Source: Bryum argenteum
Lineage: Eukaryota > Streptophyta > Bryopsida > Bryales > Bryaceae
Reading direction: 5' to 3'
DNA length: 64,000 bases
Assembly (NCBI GenBank): GCA_037043015.1
Contig: CM073321.1
Span: 17,481,001 to 17,545,000 of the forward strand
The position numbers and the translations under genes are program-made. Positions 23,081 through 35,100 of this stretch are shown here, piece by piece. The notes under the pieces were generated by a model, which did not search any database, had not been told where the DNA came from, and saw only the letters and a list, made by a program, of their open reading frames with translations. Within the stretch, counting starts at the first letter, position 1; each line of letters begins with the position of its first letter.

Positions 23081-24840
23081 ATATGCCTCTGCCTCCTTCT
23101 CGTCGGTTGCCGCAAGTAAGAAGGGAAGATAATATCTGCGGAAAGAACAACTAAGCCCTCATCACACAACAAATGCTCATAATCATCCACGGCAACTACA
23201 TCTTGCAAATGGCGCAATAATTTTCTAGTAGGCTTGGGTCAACCAAGCCACTTTACAAGCAATTGCCAACCACGTCAACGGCGCCGATGTCGTAACACCA
23301 TGTTTAACGGCGTACTTGCCGTCATTATCAGCTGTAGCAACCCAAGGGTCTAGTCAGTTGTGCAAAACTATTGCAGGAATGTTAACATGTGCCAATTGAG
23401 ATTGGAAAAGGATCCGCTCATGCCTTCTTCACCAAACTCTTATAGAGAACATGATGAATACAGGGAGTTATATTCAAACGAATCGCATGTGTACCAACAC
23501 ATTCAAGCACACGATAAGGAAGGGCAATCCATTTGAGCTTTTTGATCGGCCGTGTTGTATTGATGTTCTTCAGTTTCAACCAGACACGGTCACCTGGTCA
23601 AAAGACCTTGGCCACATAACGCCGTGCGTCAGATTGACATTCTTGAGTATCTTGCGCAATCGCCATTGTTTTTTCAGCCATATCAGCACTATGACTCCGT
23701 TGTTCAACAAGCTTGCGTCTCTTCTCCGTCGGTGATAAAGAAGATCTCTGCCCCTCAGGTATGGTAAAATCTATGAAATATTGATGAAAGCTGCGGGTCT
23801 TAAAAAATGTTGACATACCTGTGAACTGGGTCACTTGATTGTTCAATGCCATCATTGCTATTGGCAAGTGAATAGCCCAATAGTCTTATTCAAATGCAGT
23901 AAAGATGCGAAGGTATGTCTCAAGGTTTTGATTGGCACACTCTGTTACAGTGTCCGTTTCTGGATGAAAGGTTGTTCACAATCTCCATGTAATCTTCATC
24001 AATCAACATACGTCTTTCTACATCATACTCACAAATTGACTTTCGCGGTTGGAAACGATTGCAGTTGATAGTCTGTGATGTTGAAAAAATTGCTCTAAGA
24101 GTTTTTGAGCCACATCAATAACACAAATTTCCTTCATTGGCACAACAATGATGATTCAAAAAATTGTCCTCGTGAAAACTAAGATATTTATATAAGTGTT
24201 ACCTAGTGTCAAATCAGTAATAAAGTTGATGGAAAGTTTTGTCCATATCCGTGCGGGAGTTGGCAAAGGTTTCAATAAACCTTGTTTTTGTTCTCACCAA
24301 ATCTTAGATTTTCCACAGACATTACAATTTTGAGCAAATACTCCAATTGGTCTTAAGGTGTCCCAAGTATCGTCCGATCAATTCAAAGCTTATTATCAGC
24401 TTCAACCTTCTACATTGGGTAGCCCTTCTGACTACCATCAAACTATAAAATGTTCGGCAATTAATTACGCAACGCAAGAGCAGTAACACCATATTGCTTT
24501 TGTTGCAAAGATTGCGGCATCATTTGTGACAAAGATAAACCTTCCAGTTGCTTTTCAGCTTGTTGCATAGCAACGAGTTGCAAACGCAACCACATAATCT
24601 ACCGTCACTAGTCCTCCTACCCCAAAAAGCGCGTTGTCTTTAATGTCCGAAAAGTAGACACGCCTCAATCAACGTCTTGAAGCTTAGCAAAGCCTTCTTA
24701 TGCGTCATGGTTCGATAGTGGTCTCCTATCTTTATCGCGAGGGTGGATACAATCCTCAATCAACTTGTCCAGGTTTTGCCGTTTTGAAAAGCAAGGGTGG
24801 ATTAGGCCCTTCAACGAGAGAGAATTGTTGGATTACGTAA
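23080..24840 (-). pseudogene. Decayed Ty3/gypsy integrase region, minus strand
   Basis: The best part is 23500-23870 read on the minus strand. It has ALNNQVTQFTGMSTF (like the A-NN-S-GMTPF integrase signature), a helical segment, then GDRVWLKLKNIN, a YRVLE segment and IRLNI, the usual Ty3/gypsy integrase C-terminus order. Stops and frameshifts are many. Upstream (23870-24840) scattered fragments fit the integrase core, but none is intact. It is a different family from R1/R2. Confidence 0.6.
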
Positions 24841-24847
24841 GTGTATA

Positions 24848-24851
24848 AATG

Positions 24852-24880
<29 letters not shown>
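24848..24880 (+). repeat. Poly(A) run of about 30 bases
   Basis: The homopolymer follows AAGTGTATAAATG and precedes the right direct repeat. It may be a retroposition tail or simple expansion. Confidence 0.7.
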
Positions 24881-24882
<2 letters not shown>

Positions 24883-25015
24883 ATAGTACAAAGAAAAAAG
24901 ATTTCAATCCAATAATGAAGTTTACAATGAATAAGTGCCTACTCATATACTAATATCTTTTCCAAGACTAGCGAGTGCACATTTGAGCTTTTAACTGGGC
25001 CTTAGCCCATGACAC
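24880..25015. repeat. Direct repeat, right copy
   Basis: Partner of 22885-23080, with the same order of blocks and about 75-80 percent similarity by eye. Confidence 0.55.
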
Positions 25016-26702
25016 AGACTGGCTAATGGGACAAGATTGATTATATTTAGCAAGGAAATTGTCATTTTCCTTTTTGCAACGGACTAAAGGACTTGCCAAT
25101 TATGACAACCCGCCATAGAAACACTCCAGACTTGCCAGATATGGCGGCACGGCACACCTCTCTTACAGTCACCCCTTTACCCTCCAAGTCAAAACTCAAA
25201 ATAATTTCCAAAGAAGTTTTTTGTACTTACGACACTTCATCATTTTTTAAGGAACTTTTGATTTTCCTTACTTTTAGCATGTTTCATTTTATTTCACCTT
25301 TTTAAGCGTCTATCTTAGCATTTTAGTTTAGCACCTTTTATTGTCGACATGTTCTTAAACGTCTTCCTAGTGTCTTCAATTCCTTTTACTTATTGAGATT
25401 ATTAGATCTATATAGTATGGCCATTTTTTAAGATTATGTAGCAATTCTGATGAAAAGAGTATGGATACAAAGAGGTTCTACATTTAGTCACCCTCCTCTT
25501 TGGCTACATTTAGCCAGACTTTTGGCGAGGCCATTGGAAATGCCCTAAGCAGGCTGAATGTCCAAAAATGACGCTTACGACAGAAGGAATCAACTTTAAA
25601 TAGCAATAAATTCTTCATTTGCAGTTCATTTTGGATAAATTTACTTGGACCAGGTCTCAAACCAAGTCTAGTTCATGTGGTTAAAATTGCAGACTCATAC
25701 AATGAAACATAAATTAATGGCATGCATTTTGTGACGGCAACTCTTATTCAAGTTTCCAAACATGGGCATGTATTACTATTGCAAGCTAATTATGTAAAAT
25801 CCATAATAAATAATCATGAATTTTTTTGCACAAGTATGATTCCAAGATAAAATTCAACAACTTTATGGTTGGAAGAACTATTAGTTAAATAACTTGGGTA
25901 TTGGATAATGATAATATTTCTTTAATAACTTTCTTCAAAAAAGTAGCTGGTTTTTGAGGGGTTGTTCCTACTTCATCTAACAATGGATTTCAATTTTGTT
26001 TGTTATGTTGGACATTGTTATACTTGTAGAAACCTTCCATCTATCCAAGGTGTGAGAAAGACATTGCATGCATTTTGAATGCAAGGGGTTCAATTTTAAA
26101 CTTTTTTCTTTTGTAAATTTTGAGGCAATTTTGACTATTGCAAGGCTATTATTTGAGACAAGAATTTTGAACAAAGGTGTTATTGAGATGAAGGTAATCA
26201 TCTTTGAAGTTGGTGATTTTCCCATTGCATAAACTCTATTGGTAGCATTTCTACTTAAAAGTGCAAATGTTGAGATTTTGTGATGTTTTATAAATACCAA
26301 TATGTCATGATCTCACAATCTTTGAGACTTCATGACTCAAAATTTGACCCACATGGTAAGCAATATGATTGCCACAAAATTGTATAGTTGAAATTTGGCT
26401 AACTTACATTTGCTTCCATTTGTAACCTTTTTTTTTGACACTCTGTTTATTTTGCTACAAATGAGTCAAATCATTTATGGGTTGATATAACGTAGCTATC
26501 TTGTAAAAATCAAATTTTGAATGTTGACTCTTTATTCATTTGTTGCATTAGATTTTTGTAGATGCAATATTATGAAGGTTACAACACCTCATCTCATTGC
26601 AATTAAATTTTAGTTTGAACTTCAATTTTATAAAATCCTCTTGTATTTATTTATAATAATAAATCTTCATCTCTCTATATACTAAGGCAAATATATTTTT
26701 GT
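25016..26702. other. AT-rich intergenic DNA with a dispersed repeat
   Basis: No gene was recognised. 26040-26410 is copy 2 of the repeat family seen at 22180-22530. Confidence 0.45.
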
Positions 26703-27720
26703 TTTTTTTTTTTTTTTTTTTTTTTTTTTGTTTTGTGGAGGTGATAACAATGAGATCTTGGAAATTGCTGGTCAAATTGGGGCATCGCAGGTGTCGTTGA
26801 AAGCGTGTGGTTTACTTGTTTGTATAGCAAAAATCGATTCATTGGTTCAACATGCAAATCGCAATATATGGAATTTTGGAGTTTTTATGCTTCCAAAAAA
26901 TCCAAGCCAAATAATAAACAAACATATTAATTTCCAATTTGAAACATTATAATAGAGCTCTATAACAAATTATCGTAAAAAGTACAACCTTTAGAGCTCT
27001 GAAAAGAAAAATACGCATATGTTTAAGAAGTAACAAAAAGTAAGAAAATTGTTTTGAAAAGCCTTTCTATCTTTTTATCTAGGAATCCCTTAGTTGAACA
27101 GATACATGAAAGAGAAAAGAGGGGGACGGAGACGGGAATAAAGATGAGGACATGGGCGAGGAGAGGAAAAAGACGAGGACGGGAATAAAGACAACGAAAT
27201 GAAAGGCGACGGTAGCCAGGATACATGTGAGCACGGTTAAAGTATGAAGAAGTGTGCGACAACGCGTGTGGGCATACGAATCTTTCTATACATTTTGGCA
27301 TGTAGTTTATATTTTTATAAGAATATAATTTGGGAGACTGCAAGTCACATGGGGCTGCATAAGGTATGGTTGGAAGTAGATATTTTTGTAGAGGTGCTGG
27401 CAACGATTATATTGAATTGCAAAGGATTGGCCTCATAAATATTGAAATTTATTTGTATGAGTGTCGCAACATCGTGTGGGTGTACTAGTCTCTCCATATA
27501 TAAAGGCGAATAGTTTATTTGTTTATTTGTTTGTGACATTTTTATCTTGGGGATCGTCGATCAAATCGAGCCGCGAAAGTTGTCATCGGAAGCATGTACG
27601 TTTGTAAGGGTGCGGGCAACAAACTGATTGCAGATCATGTCAACATATACTAAGATAATGAATTTTGAAGTGCTTATGGTGTTGTAAATTACTAGAAATC
27701 ATAAACTTTGACTTGATTTT
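26671..27720. repeat. Related repeat copies, possibly Helitron-like
   Basis: Segments starting near 26671 (TCTCTATATACTAAGGC) and 27490 (TCTCCATATATAAAGGC) are followed by similar blocks: GATCAAAT, TGTCATCGGAAGCATGT or TGTCGTTGAAAGCGTGT, and GCGGGCAACAA or GCTGGCAACGA. A diverged copy lies in the last DCL1 intron (39150-39260). A small tandem repeat of GACGGGAATAAAG lies at 27127-27195. No Rep/helicase gene and no certain 3' hairpin-CTRR end were found. Confidence 0.35.
26703..26729 (+). repeat. Poly(T) run
   Basis: A T homopolymer of about 26 bases interrupted once near its 5' end. It follows TCTCTATATACTAAGGC, which is reminiscent of plant Helitron 5' ends (weak). Confidence 0.6.
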
Positions 27721-27730
27721 TGATCAAGCA

Positions 27731-27935
27731 GAAAAGTAAGAAAATCTCAACTGTAGAAAAATAAGAAAACCCCAACTGCAAACAAGTAAGAAAATCTAAA
27801 CTGTAGAAAAATAAGAAAACCCCAACTGCAAACAAGTAAGAAAATGTCAACCGCAATAAAATAAAAAAACCTTAACCGAAAAAAAAAAGAACCAAATTGC
27901 AAAAAAATAAGAAAATCTCTACTGCATAAGAATCG
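27731..27935 (+). repeat. A-rich minisatellite
   Basis: About seven degenerate units of 27-28 bp (AAGTAAGAAAATCT.AACTG and AATAAGAAAACCCCAACTG) alternate in a roughly 55-bp higher-order pattern. The right end decays into A-runs. Confidence 0.75.
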
Positions 27936-28083
27936 CAATGATTGTAGCCCTTCAAAAACTATCAAAATGGAAGCATGGACCTACATGGGTAAATGTTTTC
28001 TTTTTATATTTCTTTTACGCAGATGATGACGGGTTTAATGGAGACATTCACATGAGCATACAACTTGTATGAGCATGCAGGGC

Positions 28084-28300
28084 TCCTCAGGCCTTGGCTT
28101 GGTAGTAGAAGCTTATGGCCCCCAATAAAAATGTCGTGGGTTCTATTCTCCATGCCGAAGTGGTGCTTACGACCATAGTCAACCCAACTATGGTCAGGGT
28201 CCTTGGACCTTGTTGTATAAGAACCTCAAAGCCCTTTGGGTAGATAATATGTCAAGTATCTTTAAGGCATTGTAAAGTAGCGTTGTTATAGTGTCCACCC
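28084..28300 (+). repeat. SINE-like, tRNA-derived segment
   Basis: An A-box-like TGGCTTGGTAGTAG at 28095-28108 and a B-box-like GGGTTCTATTC at 28138-28148 have tRNA-like spacing, as in plant Au-type SINEs. No clear tail or target duplication was found. Confidence 0.35.
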
Positions 28301-29173
28301 GTGAAAGGGTGAAAAGTATAGCCTCTTGTACAGTGGGCATTTGGTTATTAGCATTACGAACAGATACATTATTAGATTTTGATTTCGTGTCACCCTTAAT
28401 TATCCAACTTGCAACTTTGGCGATTAAAAGGGAAGCCGCCATTAAGAAATGTTGGCCCCTCAATACACTACTTGTCCACAAGTTGACTAACAATGTTGGA
28501 GCATGATGGTGGTAACTACACCAACTATCATCCAATACTAAATATAATTTTTACAAAGTGGTGAATCCGAATGGGTAAATAGTAACATGGGTTACCAATT
28601 TACTACTCAATTGACAGTGACAGACATCGAGATACTGCGAAACGCCCGACCAGGGAAAGGCCGTTCATCTTCCGAGGCCTCGGTTGCCGACTCCCGGTCC
28701 GCAAAGCTCATCGAAGCCTTTACACGTTCATAGCTGGTGATTCGAAGAAGAAGTAGAGGAAGGCGCCTGCGCAGGCGAAGCGCCGCTCGCCGTGTGCGGT
28801 CTTTTTCGTGGAACGGCAATTGGACGCCAGAAATCTTGCATTAGATATATTCTATCAAGCCGGTGGAAAAGAATCAGAGGAAACGAGCGCGTGGATTGAT
28901 ATATCTAGATTCCCCCTCTTCGGAAAGACTCGGAGGTTTTTGGAGCAGAAGAAGATTGTTGCGTCAAATCGATTGCTGAGAAGAGAGGAAGAAGGAGAAG
29001 AAGAGGAGACGGGAATGGAATTGATGAAACTTCCTCTTCTAATGAACGTCGGCATTGTTTAAGTAGAGACATTGCTTCGAAAAGGGGCAGGAGGAGGAAC
29101 TTGATTGATGGAGCGGAAGGGCGACTGTACGTCGTATTAGGGAGATTGTTTGGAAAAGGGTGAGGAGAGGAGG
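28301..29173. other. Upstream region of DCL1
   Basis: This is likely promoter and 5' untranslated DNA. From about 28620 the base composition becomes GC-richer and gene-like. An open frame at 28808-29062 has no ATG start and no similarity that I recognise. An in-frame TAG at 29138-29140 precedes the chosen DCL1 start. No confident TATA box was identified. Confidence 0.45.
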
Positions 29174-32100
29174 ATGACGGAGCGAGACGGTGGGAGGGAT
29201 CGCAGGCTGGAAATACGCTGGCGAGACCATGCGGAGGATCACGAGCGGCGAAGTAAGAGAACTCGCGAGGAAAGTTACTACTACGGCGGCGGGCAAGAGA
29301 GGTCATCCGAGCATTACTGGAGGCGAGCTGAGATTTCTAGGTCTAGGTCACGCTCACCGGAGTGCGAGCGCGATGGGAAACGGAGGCGGTACAGCAGCGG
29401 CAAGCTATGGATCGACAACAACAACAACAGCAGACGGCCTTCCCGGTTGCAGTATCGCGATCGGGAAAGGCGAGACCGAGAGCGTGCTCGCGTTCCTGGC
29501 GCTGGCAAGGAGAAAGACAACAATAACAAAGAGGAATCTCCCATGCTTGAGGAGAAAGAGGGTAAAGAGAAAGCCCGTACGTATCAGCTGGAAGTCCTGG
29601 CTCAAGCTAAGGAGAAGAACACCATCGCTTTTCTAGAGACTGGGGCTGGCAAAACGCTCATTGCTGTACTGTTGATGAAGGAGAAGTATAAGCTGTTGCG
29701 CGAGCAGGGCAAGCGCATGCTCGCTGTCTTTCTCGTTCCGAAAGTACCCCTTGTCTACCAGGTAATAAATTTTGCTGCCTTTAAGTCACACTGCAATAAA
29801 GTTGATCTATCATGAAGCTCAGTCTCGATTTGTAGCGTACGGTAATTCGTTCCGGTTTACAGGCGGATGCTAGATAGTTAGTTGATTCGGATTTCCATCG
29901 ACTCACAGTTCTGGACGTACTTCTTCGATTTTATGAATTGATACCGTGCAGTTGGTGGAATTGTTCTTACACTCGCACCTGTGTACAATGACATTTTAGT
30001 TTACTTCATGTTATATATTTGGTGATACTACAATCATTTCGATAGAGTTGCAGCTGATGAAGTCCAACCTTGATCCATAGCATCTGATGATATATGATCA
30101 GGTGTAAAGGCTGATGCTAGATTTCTAAGTTCATTTGGATTTTTATCGATTCCCATTCTGAAAGTACTTCATATCTTTTAATCTCATATTGTGTAGCTGG
30201 TAATACTGTCTCCAAACTTGAATCTGTTTTCGATGACTATGTGTACAATGTGTTCTCTCTGGCATACATGGCATACATATTTGTCGTAGTTACATGATGT
30301 TGAGGTTTCGATATGATGGTTTATGCAGGGTTGTACGAAGTAAATTATTCTTAAACTGTTGGCCTTCTCTCTTCTCTGATAATCAGTGTTTCTTTGTAAT
30401 GGTTGTATGGGTTTGATGGCGATATGCCTTTGATCTTATTATGACTGTATCGTGTGTCTTTGCAGCAAGCCGAGGTGATTCGGACTACCACAAAGTTCAA
30501 CGTTGGTCACTACTGCGGAGAGATGGGGCAAGACTTCTGGGATGCTCGAAGATGGCAGCGAGAATTTGATACCAAAGATGTACATTCGTTTATTCAGATC
30601 CTTACTGTTGTTTCCGTGACTGTCGCTGTCAATACTTGTTTTCATGGAAGTGATGGAAGTCTTGTTTCCTCCAGGTTTTTGTGATGACCGCCCAGATTCT
30701 CTTGAACATTCTTAGGCACAGCATTGTGCGAATGGAATCGATCCACCTACTTGTCCTAGACGAGTGCCACCACGCCGTGAAGAAACATCCCTACTCATTG
30801 GTTATGTCTGAATTCTACCATATTTCACCTAAAGACAAACGACCGTGTGTGTTTGGAATGACAGCTTCGCCCGTGAATCTTAAAGGTATGTGGACACATG
30901 AACTTCATTTGGTTGTTTAGTGCTGACCAGTTCTGATTTTTTAAGTCTAGTTCTTGCTGGACATGTATCTTCATGTAAAGATATGTGTATGCTCTCCTTT
31001 TCTTTTTGGTGCGCAGGTGTCTCTAATCAGGAAGACTGTGCAATAAAGATCCGAAACCTAGAAAGTAAATTGGATTCGATAGTGTGTACAATCAAGGACC
31101 GCAAAGAGCTTGAGAAGTATGTACCTATGCCCTCAGAAACAATGGTGGTTTATGACAAGCCGGCCTTGTTCCATTCATTGCGGGAGGAGATAAAGAGGAT
31201 GGAGGCTACTGTAGACGAAGCTGCGAACGCAAGTTCCAAACGCAGCAAATGGAAATTCATGGGTGCTCGGGACGCCGGTGCCAAGGAGGAGTTGCGGCTC
31301 GTGTATGGTGTTGCGGAAAGGACAGAGAGCGATGGCGCTGCTCTTCTGCTTCAAAAGCTTCGTGCCATTATTTACACAATTGACGAATTGGGCCCTTGGT
31401 GTGCTTACAAAGTGGCCCTCAATTATTTAAATGCTCTCCGTAACGATGAGAGGATTCAAAGTCATCAGCTAGATGTGAAATTTCAAGAGAAGTACTTGGA
31501 AAAAGTATGTGAACTTTTGAAGTGCGAACTCCGTGAAGGTGCGGCTGGTAGTAAAGATACTGCTGAAAATGGAGTGTCTGGAGATGTTGAAGGTAAGAAG
31601 GTGCAAGATCTAATGGATGTAGAAGAAGGGGAGCTTCCTGATTCTCAAGGTGAGCTGACAATCTTTCTCATATTATATTTTCTACCAGAATGAACGCTGA
31701 GAACTTCAATGTTCACGAAGATTATTGATGGTTGAACTGACTGGAGGCCTTGTGATTATGAATGCAGTGGTATCAGTAGGCGAACATGTTGATGAGGTTC
31801 TTGGAGCTGCAGTAGCAGATGGGAAAGTGACTCCGAAGGTGCAGTCTTTAGTTAAGATTCTGCTTGGATACCAGCATACGGATGATTTCCGGGCTATTAT
31901 TTTTGTGGAGCGGGTAGTTGCAGCACAGATATTGCCCAAGGTATAGTGCTGATCATGTAGCCCTGAAATTATAAGTCTTCGTTTTGCTTGTAATTGAAGC
32001 ACTGAAAAGACTAACTACTTCAGCTTATGGAACCAGTGCAATCTGACATATGTGTAGGTCTGAGTTGAATTAGTATAGGAGTTGATAATGTTGGCATATC

Positions 32101-35100
32101 TTGTTGGATAGTTCTAAAACTTCCCGATCTTGTATACAGACCTAGTTCCGTTGAAGAGAACTTGAAATAAGTGGTCTGATTGGTGACTTGCTATCCAGGT
32201 TTTCGCAGAATTACCCTCATTGAAGTTTGTGAAGTGTGCTTGTTTAATTGGGCACAACAACAACCAGGATATGCGATCACGCCAGATGCAGGAGACTATT
32301 TCCAAATTTCGAGATGGACGGGTGTGCTATAACCTTGGTCCACTGTGGCTTTACTGCATGCAATGCTTTGTTTGTGAATATGTGACAATCATGACCTCTT
32401 GGATTACTTGGTATTCCTTGATTACAAAGGCCTTAATTCTTAGGATGAGCTGAGTTAATGCCCCTGTGATCAGCGATGACCTAGTTGCCCAATTGGATAA
32501 CTTTCTGCGCAAGGCTTCCCCTCGGATTGTTCTAAGTTTCTGAGTATCCAGGTTTGGTGCTTCATCGTGTAGCTAAAGGGTACTCCGCTACATATATTTT
32601 ATCCCGGCACCTGCAATGAGTATATATGTTTTCTACGTGCTTGTTACATTCGCATCGGCTAGGAAGATTGACTTCTGTGCATGTAGGCACCCTTTCTGCA
32701 GGCTAACGATCTTGAGCTGGCTGTGAAGAGTTTAAACGTCGCTTAGCGTGCATTTAGATAGTTGTTTTTCTGGATATCAGCTGATGATTCTAGTGCGGAT
32801 GTTCATAGATGATGTGTAATATGGGCTGCTAGGTAGAATTTTCAGTCTTCTGTTTCTAATGATGAGAATTGGTTGAGGTAGGTCACGTTGCTGGTGGCTA
32901 CAAGTGTGGCCGAGGAGGGGTTAGATATTCGCCAATGTAACGTGGTCATCCGTTTTGATCTTGCGAAAACTGTGCTAGCCTACATTCAATCTCGTGGCCG
33001 TGCTCGGAAGCCGGGTTCAGATTACATCTTGATGCTCGAAAGGTACGTCGATTTCTCGTTGTCGTAAGCCACATTCTCAGCACATGCCAACGTTCTTGTA
33101 ATCTTCAGTTTAAGCACACCAGAACGATGTTCTCATCTTAACAGGACATCGTAAATTGGAATTGAGTATCCGCTTTCTTTAGATTATGGAACATGTTGTA
33201 GGTTATGACATTCTTGTAATGGGACTTGGACAACCTGGATTTGTCACTGGGTTCAATGTCAGACATTTGGTTCAGCGGGCTCAAAATGACATACTGTACG
33301 AACTTCTATAGTTTGTGCTGACCATGACGTAAGGTATCCTTCGATGGAGATCGTGTGGTATATGAGTTTTGACTATGACAGTACAATGTGTTGACATCTC
33401 AACAGGGGAAACCTGCAGCATGAGGCCTTCCTGCGGAATGCAAAGAACAGCGAGGAAACTCTGCGGAAGGAGGCAATTGAGAGAACTGATTTGGGTGAGA
33501 AACGGGAGAACTCGATTCTCGCTTCCATTGATGTTGGCGAAGGGGAGATTTACCAGGTGCCGGCCACTGGCGCGGTAGTAAGCATGAACTCGGCTGTGGG
33601 TCTTGTGCATTTCTACTGCTCTCAGCTTCCTAGTGACAGGTATTTGCAGTTCCTTTTACATTGCTGGTGCTTAAAAAATTTCTCTCCCCTGTCTTTCAAT
33701 GTGCTGAAAAGGTTCGAGGGTCATGTAGGTACTCACTTTTGCGCCCTGAGTTTATCATAAGTAAGCATGAGGGTGAAGGGGGTGTTAAATACTCTTGCAA
33801 GCTCCAGTTACCTTGCAATGCTCCACTAGAGATGGTGGAGGGCCCAGAATGTGGTTCCATTCGAGCAGCGCAGCAGGTCGATTTCTTACCTTTGCATTAT
33901 TCATTTCTGACCTTTTTCATTACCGTTATTATCTCAATAATGGTAATATTCCTGTGGAGGTTTTGACTATGTATGTAGTAGGAAGTCCTTTTCTGCTTAT
34001 GACTTTTCCACGTCCTGTCTGATATATCGACTTCTTGGATCAGGTCGTCTGCTTGGAGGCATGTAAGAAGCTACACGAGATGGGGGCATTTACTGATATG
34101 TTATTGCCTGATAAAGGAAGCGGAGAAGAAGCTGCGAAGCTGGAGGGTAGTGAAGAGGGAGAGCCTCTTCCTGGGACATCCCGCCATCGTGAATATTATC
34201 CTGAAGGCATTGCGGACATTCTTAAGGCAAGGAAGAGTGTTATGTACCTGTTAACTCATTTTGTACTTGTCGTATTATGAATTGAATCTTGCTGCAGTTC
34301 ATCGGAACAAGATAAGTTCCGAACAAATCTTTGTGTTCGCTTTCTAAACAGTTTGTTGAAAACATCACTGTTGTAGTTTATTGATCACGAAATTCTGCTT
34401 TGATTACGACTTGTGATAGGGCGAATGGATTGTGGCTGATAAAGATGCTGATGCGAAACAAGTCTACAAGGTGCTTGTCTATATGTACAAAGTCAGATGT
34501 GAGAATATTGGGTTCTCCAAAGATAGTCTTTTGACTGATACATCAGACTTTGCGATACTTGTTGGGCAAGAGCTTCAGGATGAGGTGAGCATACTTTCGC
34601 TTCTGAACTTGTCCCGGCTCTTTGGATCGATTGAATACAAAATGATGAATCATCGGCACATGGTACATTGGTAGATAATTTATTTTATATAACTGCTGTA
34701 AAATAATTGCAGGTATTAACGATGACAATGGAGCTTTTTGTTGCACGGACAATGACGACGAATGCATCTCTCGAGTTCTGTGGTGCTTTGAATTTGAGCC
34801 TACCTCAGGTAATACAACCCTCTCTTTTCCCTCTCTCTTCTTCATTGCTGAAGTTAGAGTATGATTAATTCAACTCTTCAACTTAACATGCGAAAGTATT
34901 AAATATGGGATCAAGCTCTTGGCGAGGTAATTATAAGGAGAACATCGATTGCGTTATTCCACTTACCTGTATCGCTCTCGGTACATTCTTCATGTTACGC
35001 CGTCGAATGCAAGCCGTGACAATATCGTATAATTTATCCATGTTGTTACAGCAGGCTACTGTCGGCTTTGATGTTGAGTACCAGGTCGGTCTTGTTGTAT

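Noticed and set aside
24848..26729. Poly(A) at 24848 and poly(T) at 26703 as the two ends of one retroposon
   Set aside because: No target duplication or common internal structure was found. Simple homopolymer growth is enough.
28095..28148. A functional tRNA gene
   Set aside because: A- and B-box-like words are present but no cloverleaf with acceptor stem can be drawn. SINE-like remnant is the better reading.
28808..29062. An open frame upstream of DCL1 as its first exon
   Set aside because: It has no ATG, is not in frame with 29174 and no splice pair was found. Its sequence does not resemble the DCL1 N-terminus. It is more likely 5' untranslated.
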